Origin: an uncultured Clostridia bacterium
GTDB lineage: Bacteria > Bacillota > Clostridia > Lachnospirales > CAG-274
Direction of reading: 5' to 3'
NCBI GenBank assembly: GCA_910579745.1
Contig: CAJTVH010000029.1
Location: 1 to 35,508, forward strand
DNA: 35,508 bases
Made by a program: the position numbers and the translations under genes. Shown here one piece after another: positions 33,958 to 35,508 of this stretch. Each line of letters starts with the position of its first letter. Position 1 is the stretch's first letter. The notes beneath the pieces were generated by a model. It was not told the DNA's origin, searched no databases, and saw only the letters and a program-made list of their open reading frames with translations.

Positions 33958-34878
33958 TCACCTTATGCCTATAATCAACATTGTATGAATATCATTTAAT
34001 CTTATTACCTTTTCAAGTTTATAATTTATTCTAAAAAACAATTTTTCCAGTTCATCTATTGTTCGCTGTTTACCGCCTCTACACTCAACAGACAATCTTA
34101 ATCCACGCATTACCGCCTCTCTTGGCTCAAACTCATTTATCAATATATCTTCGATTACTAAAAATTTAGCGTTACTACCACAATATTTAATACAATTATT
34201 TAAAATATTAAAACATTTAACATCATCAAAATCATGAAGCAAGTTCATCATTATAATATAATCATAATTATCGCTTAATAACTCTAATTTGAATATATCA
34301 CCCTCTATAAAAGTAATATTTAAATTATATAAGTCTTTAAACTCGTTTCCTATTTTACATGGTATCTTAGTATCTAAAACAGAATAAGAACAGTTTTCAT
34401 ATCTCGACAAAAAAGCGGCACCTAACCCTCCGCTATTACCGCCTAATTCCAATACTTTTTGGTTTGTTAAATTTATATGCTTAACTATATTTTTTCCAAT
34501 TTCAAACGTTATGGAAAAATCATATCTTGAATAAATCTCATACTCTATCTCGCTAATCTCGTCAAAAAAAAATTCTGATTTATTAATCGCTTTAATAAAT
34601 AATTCCTCATATGTTTCTTTTTGATTTTTACTATTAATATTATCAAGAATGTATCTATGTTTTTTCATATATTTATTATTTAAAATAAAACATTTTTCAT
34701 CATAATCGAGCATATCATTAATAACTAATATCCTCATAATCGCTTTATACACACTTTCATTTATGCCTAATTTCTTAAACTCATCAAAACTTAATTTATG
34801 TGAAAGGCAATTTTCATCATAAATATTAAACTTATTAAAAAAATATACCGCTTCATCTAAATAATTTATATAATCCAT
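33958..34878 (-). CDS. SAM-dependent methyltransferase (O-methyltransferase 2-like)
   Basis: The start is taken as the ATG at 34878 (MDYINYLDEAVYFFNKF), about 12 bases after AGAGG; a GTG at 34905 is possible but lacks a site. The 306-aa protein has an N-terminal helical, winged-helix-like dimerisation part (about 1-100). A class I methyltransferase fold follows: motif I VLELGGNSGGLGAAFL, motif II end SVLDTK, motif III IEGDIF, motif IV DYIIMMNLLHDFDD, and FLVIEDIL. The layout matches bacterial plant-type O-methyltransferases and C-20-like enzymes of secondary metabolism. The acceptor is unknown. AT content is high throughout, and no biosynthetic partners are in view. The gene stands alone between non-coding stretches. 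Confidence 0.85.
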   Translation of the reverse strand: MDYINYLDEAVYFFNKFNIYDENCLSHKLSFDEFKKLGINESVYKAIMRILVINDMLDYDEKCFILNNKYMKKHRYILDNINSKNQKETYEELFIKAINKSEFFFDEISEIEYEIYSRYDFSITFEIGKNIVKHINLTNQKVLELGGNSGGLGAAFLSRYENCSYSVLDTKIPCKIGNEFKDLYNLNITFIEGDIFKLELLSDNYDYIIMMNLLHDFDDVKCFNILNNCIKYCGSNAKFLVIEDILINEFEPREAVMRGLRLSVECRGGKQRTIDELEKLFFRINYKLEKVIRLNDIHTMLIIGIR

Positions 34879-35389
34879 TTTTATTTTAAACCTCTTTGAA
34901 CCCACACAGATTATTATATCTACTTTAAGGTTGTATCAAAATCTAATATACCTAAAGCTATATGATTCATTCATCTCAAATATGTAATATATATAATATA
35001 TACAAAAACATCTCCTCAATTTTTATAATAAATAACTTATTTTTTTATATTTTATCATATATATTATCTTTTTTCAACTTTATACTATAGATTAATAAAA
35101 AAAGAAAAATATTCCTTGATATAATTATTTGGAGAAAAATCTAAAGATGTTAAATCAGTAAATCATGTATACTAATATTTACTTATTGATATAGAAATGG
35201 ACGAAAATACACAAATTATATATATCAAATGGTAATTAACGCTATTTCAGCTTTATTTTCATAGATGCGGATTAAGATTGAAAAAATACGTAAAACAAAT
35301 TGAGATTCAAAAAATCTGATATAAATGGCTAAAGAACTACAGCCTTTGGCAGGCTAACAAAAAAATATTTATTTATCCTGAAAATTATT
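34879..35389. other. AT-rich gap with a faint coding relic
   Basis: No gene is supported. At about 35190-35370 on plus, one frame reads IEMDENTQIIYIKW, stop, LTLFQLYFHRCGLRLKKYV, KQIEIQKI, stop, YKWLKNYSLWQANK, which may be a dead gene. It is too short to assign. The MITE copy follows at 35390. Confidence 0.4.
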
Positions 35390-35508
35390 TAGGACGTATC
35401 TGAAAACTATCATAAGCCATCAGTTATATACGCGAAATATCCAAAAAATCATTAAAAAATAAACGAAAACACTTCAATTAAACAGAAAAGTCTTTCTGTT
35501 TCGTTTTA
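35390..35508. mobile_element. MITE family A, second copy, truncated by window edge
   Basis: It begins at TA-GGACGTATCTGAAAAC (35390 onward) and runs to the window end. Its reverse complement matches the right 119 bases of the complete copy (30061-30179) at about nine of ten positions, including ATTTCGCGTATATAACTGAT and the central AAACAGAAA/TTTCTGTTT hairpin. About 40 more bases and the other terminal repeat should lie just beyond the window. Orientation is inverted relative to the copy at 30015. Confidence 0.87.

Overview
The window looks like chromosomal DNA of a low-GC, endospore-forming member of the Clostridia (Bacillota), possibly Lachnospiraceae-like. The evidence is an alpha/beta-type small acid-soluble spore protein, a complete cotJA-cotJB-cotJC coat operon, an AgrB/AgrD peptide-signal pair, a second type II topoisomerase pair beside no dnaA locus, strong AGGAGG-type ribosome binding sites, and very AT-rich spacers. 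The genus call is inference. No tRNA, rRNA, CRISPR array or intact transposase gene was seen.

Layout. 1-3541 (minus): a secreted, very acidic protein cut by the window edge, preceded by a secreted RCC1-propeller/GLUG protein in the same operon. 4.5-6.6 kb (minus): small accessory genes, namely two GNAT acetyltransferases, a DUF6194-like protein and two decayed GNAT fragments, one of them a ghost duplicate of the neighbouring intact gene. 6.7-10 kb: a receiver/HD-GYP regulator with a damaged metal site, and an ABC-F ATPase. 10.1-14.3 kb: a parE-parC-like operon. 14.4-15.7 kb: a GC-rich palindromic MITE, then a membrane acyltransferase broken by three single-base frameshifts. 15.7-22 kb: DEAD-box helicase, UppP and an NCS2 permease (the last two on plus), then release factor 3 with a small winged-helix-like protein. 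22-24 kb: a gene-poor gap, then agrD-agrB without agrC or agrA. 24.1-27.5 kb: an SDR oxidoreductase, the SASP gene and the cotJ operon. 27.8-30 kb: an orphan conserved protein, then about 1.6 kb of decayed coding sequence. 30.0-35.5 kb: a C_GCAxxG_C_C protein, a GH43 glycosidase, rarA and a SAM methyltransferase, bracketed by two inverted copies of one palindromic MITE.

The main discovery-type signals are non-coding. Family A is a MITE of about 165 bp, flanked by TA, with 14-bp terminal repeats and a long internal palindrome. It has one complete copy, one copy truncated by the window edge, one degenerate full-length copy, and several isolated ends. The complete copy sits exactly in the TAG stop codon of a gene, and the stop is preserved. 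Family B is a different TA-flanked palindromic element with a GC-rich core. The other points worth following are the orphan agrBD signal, the HD-GYP protein lacking its HD histidine, the homopolymer frameshifts in the acyltransferase, and the compositionally distinct secreted protein at the left edge. I did not find a convincing new multi-gene defence or biosynthetic system.
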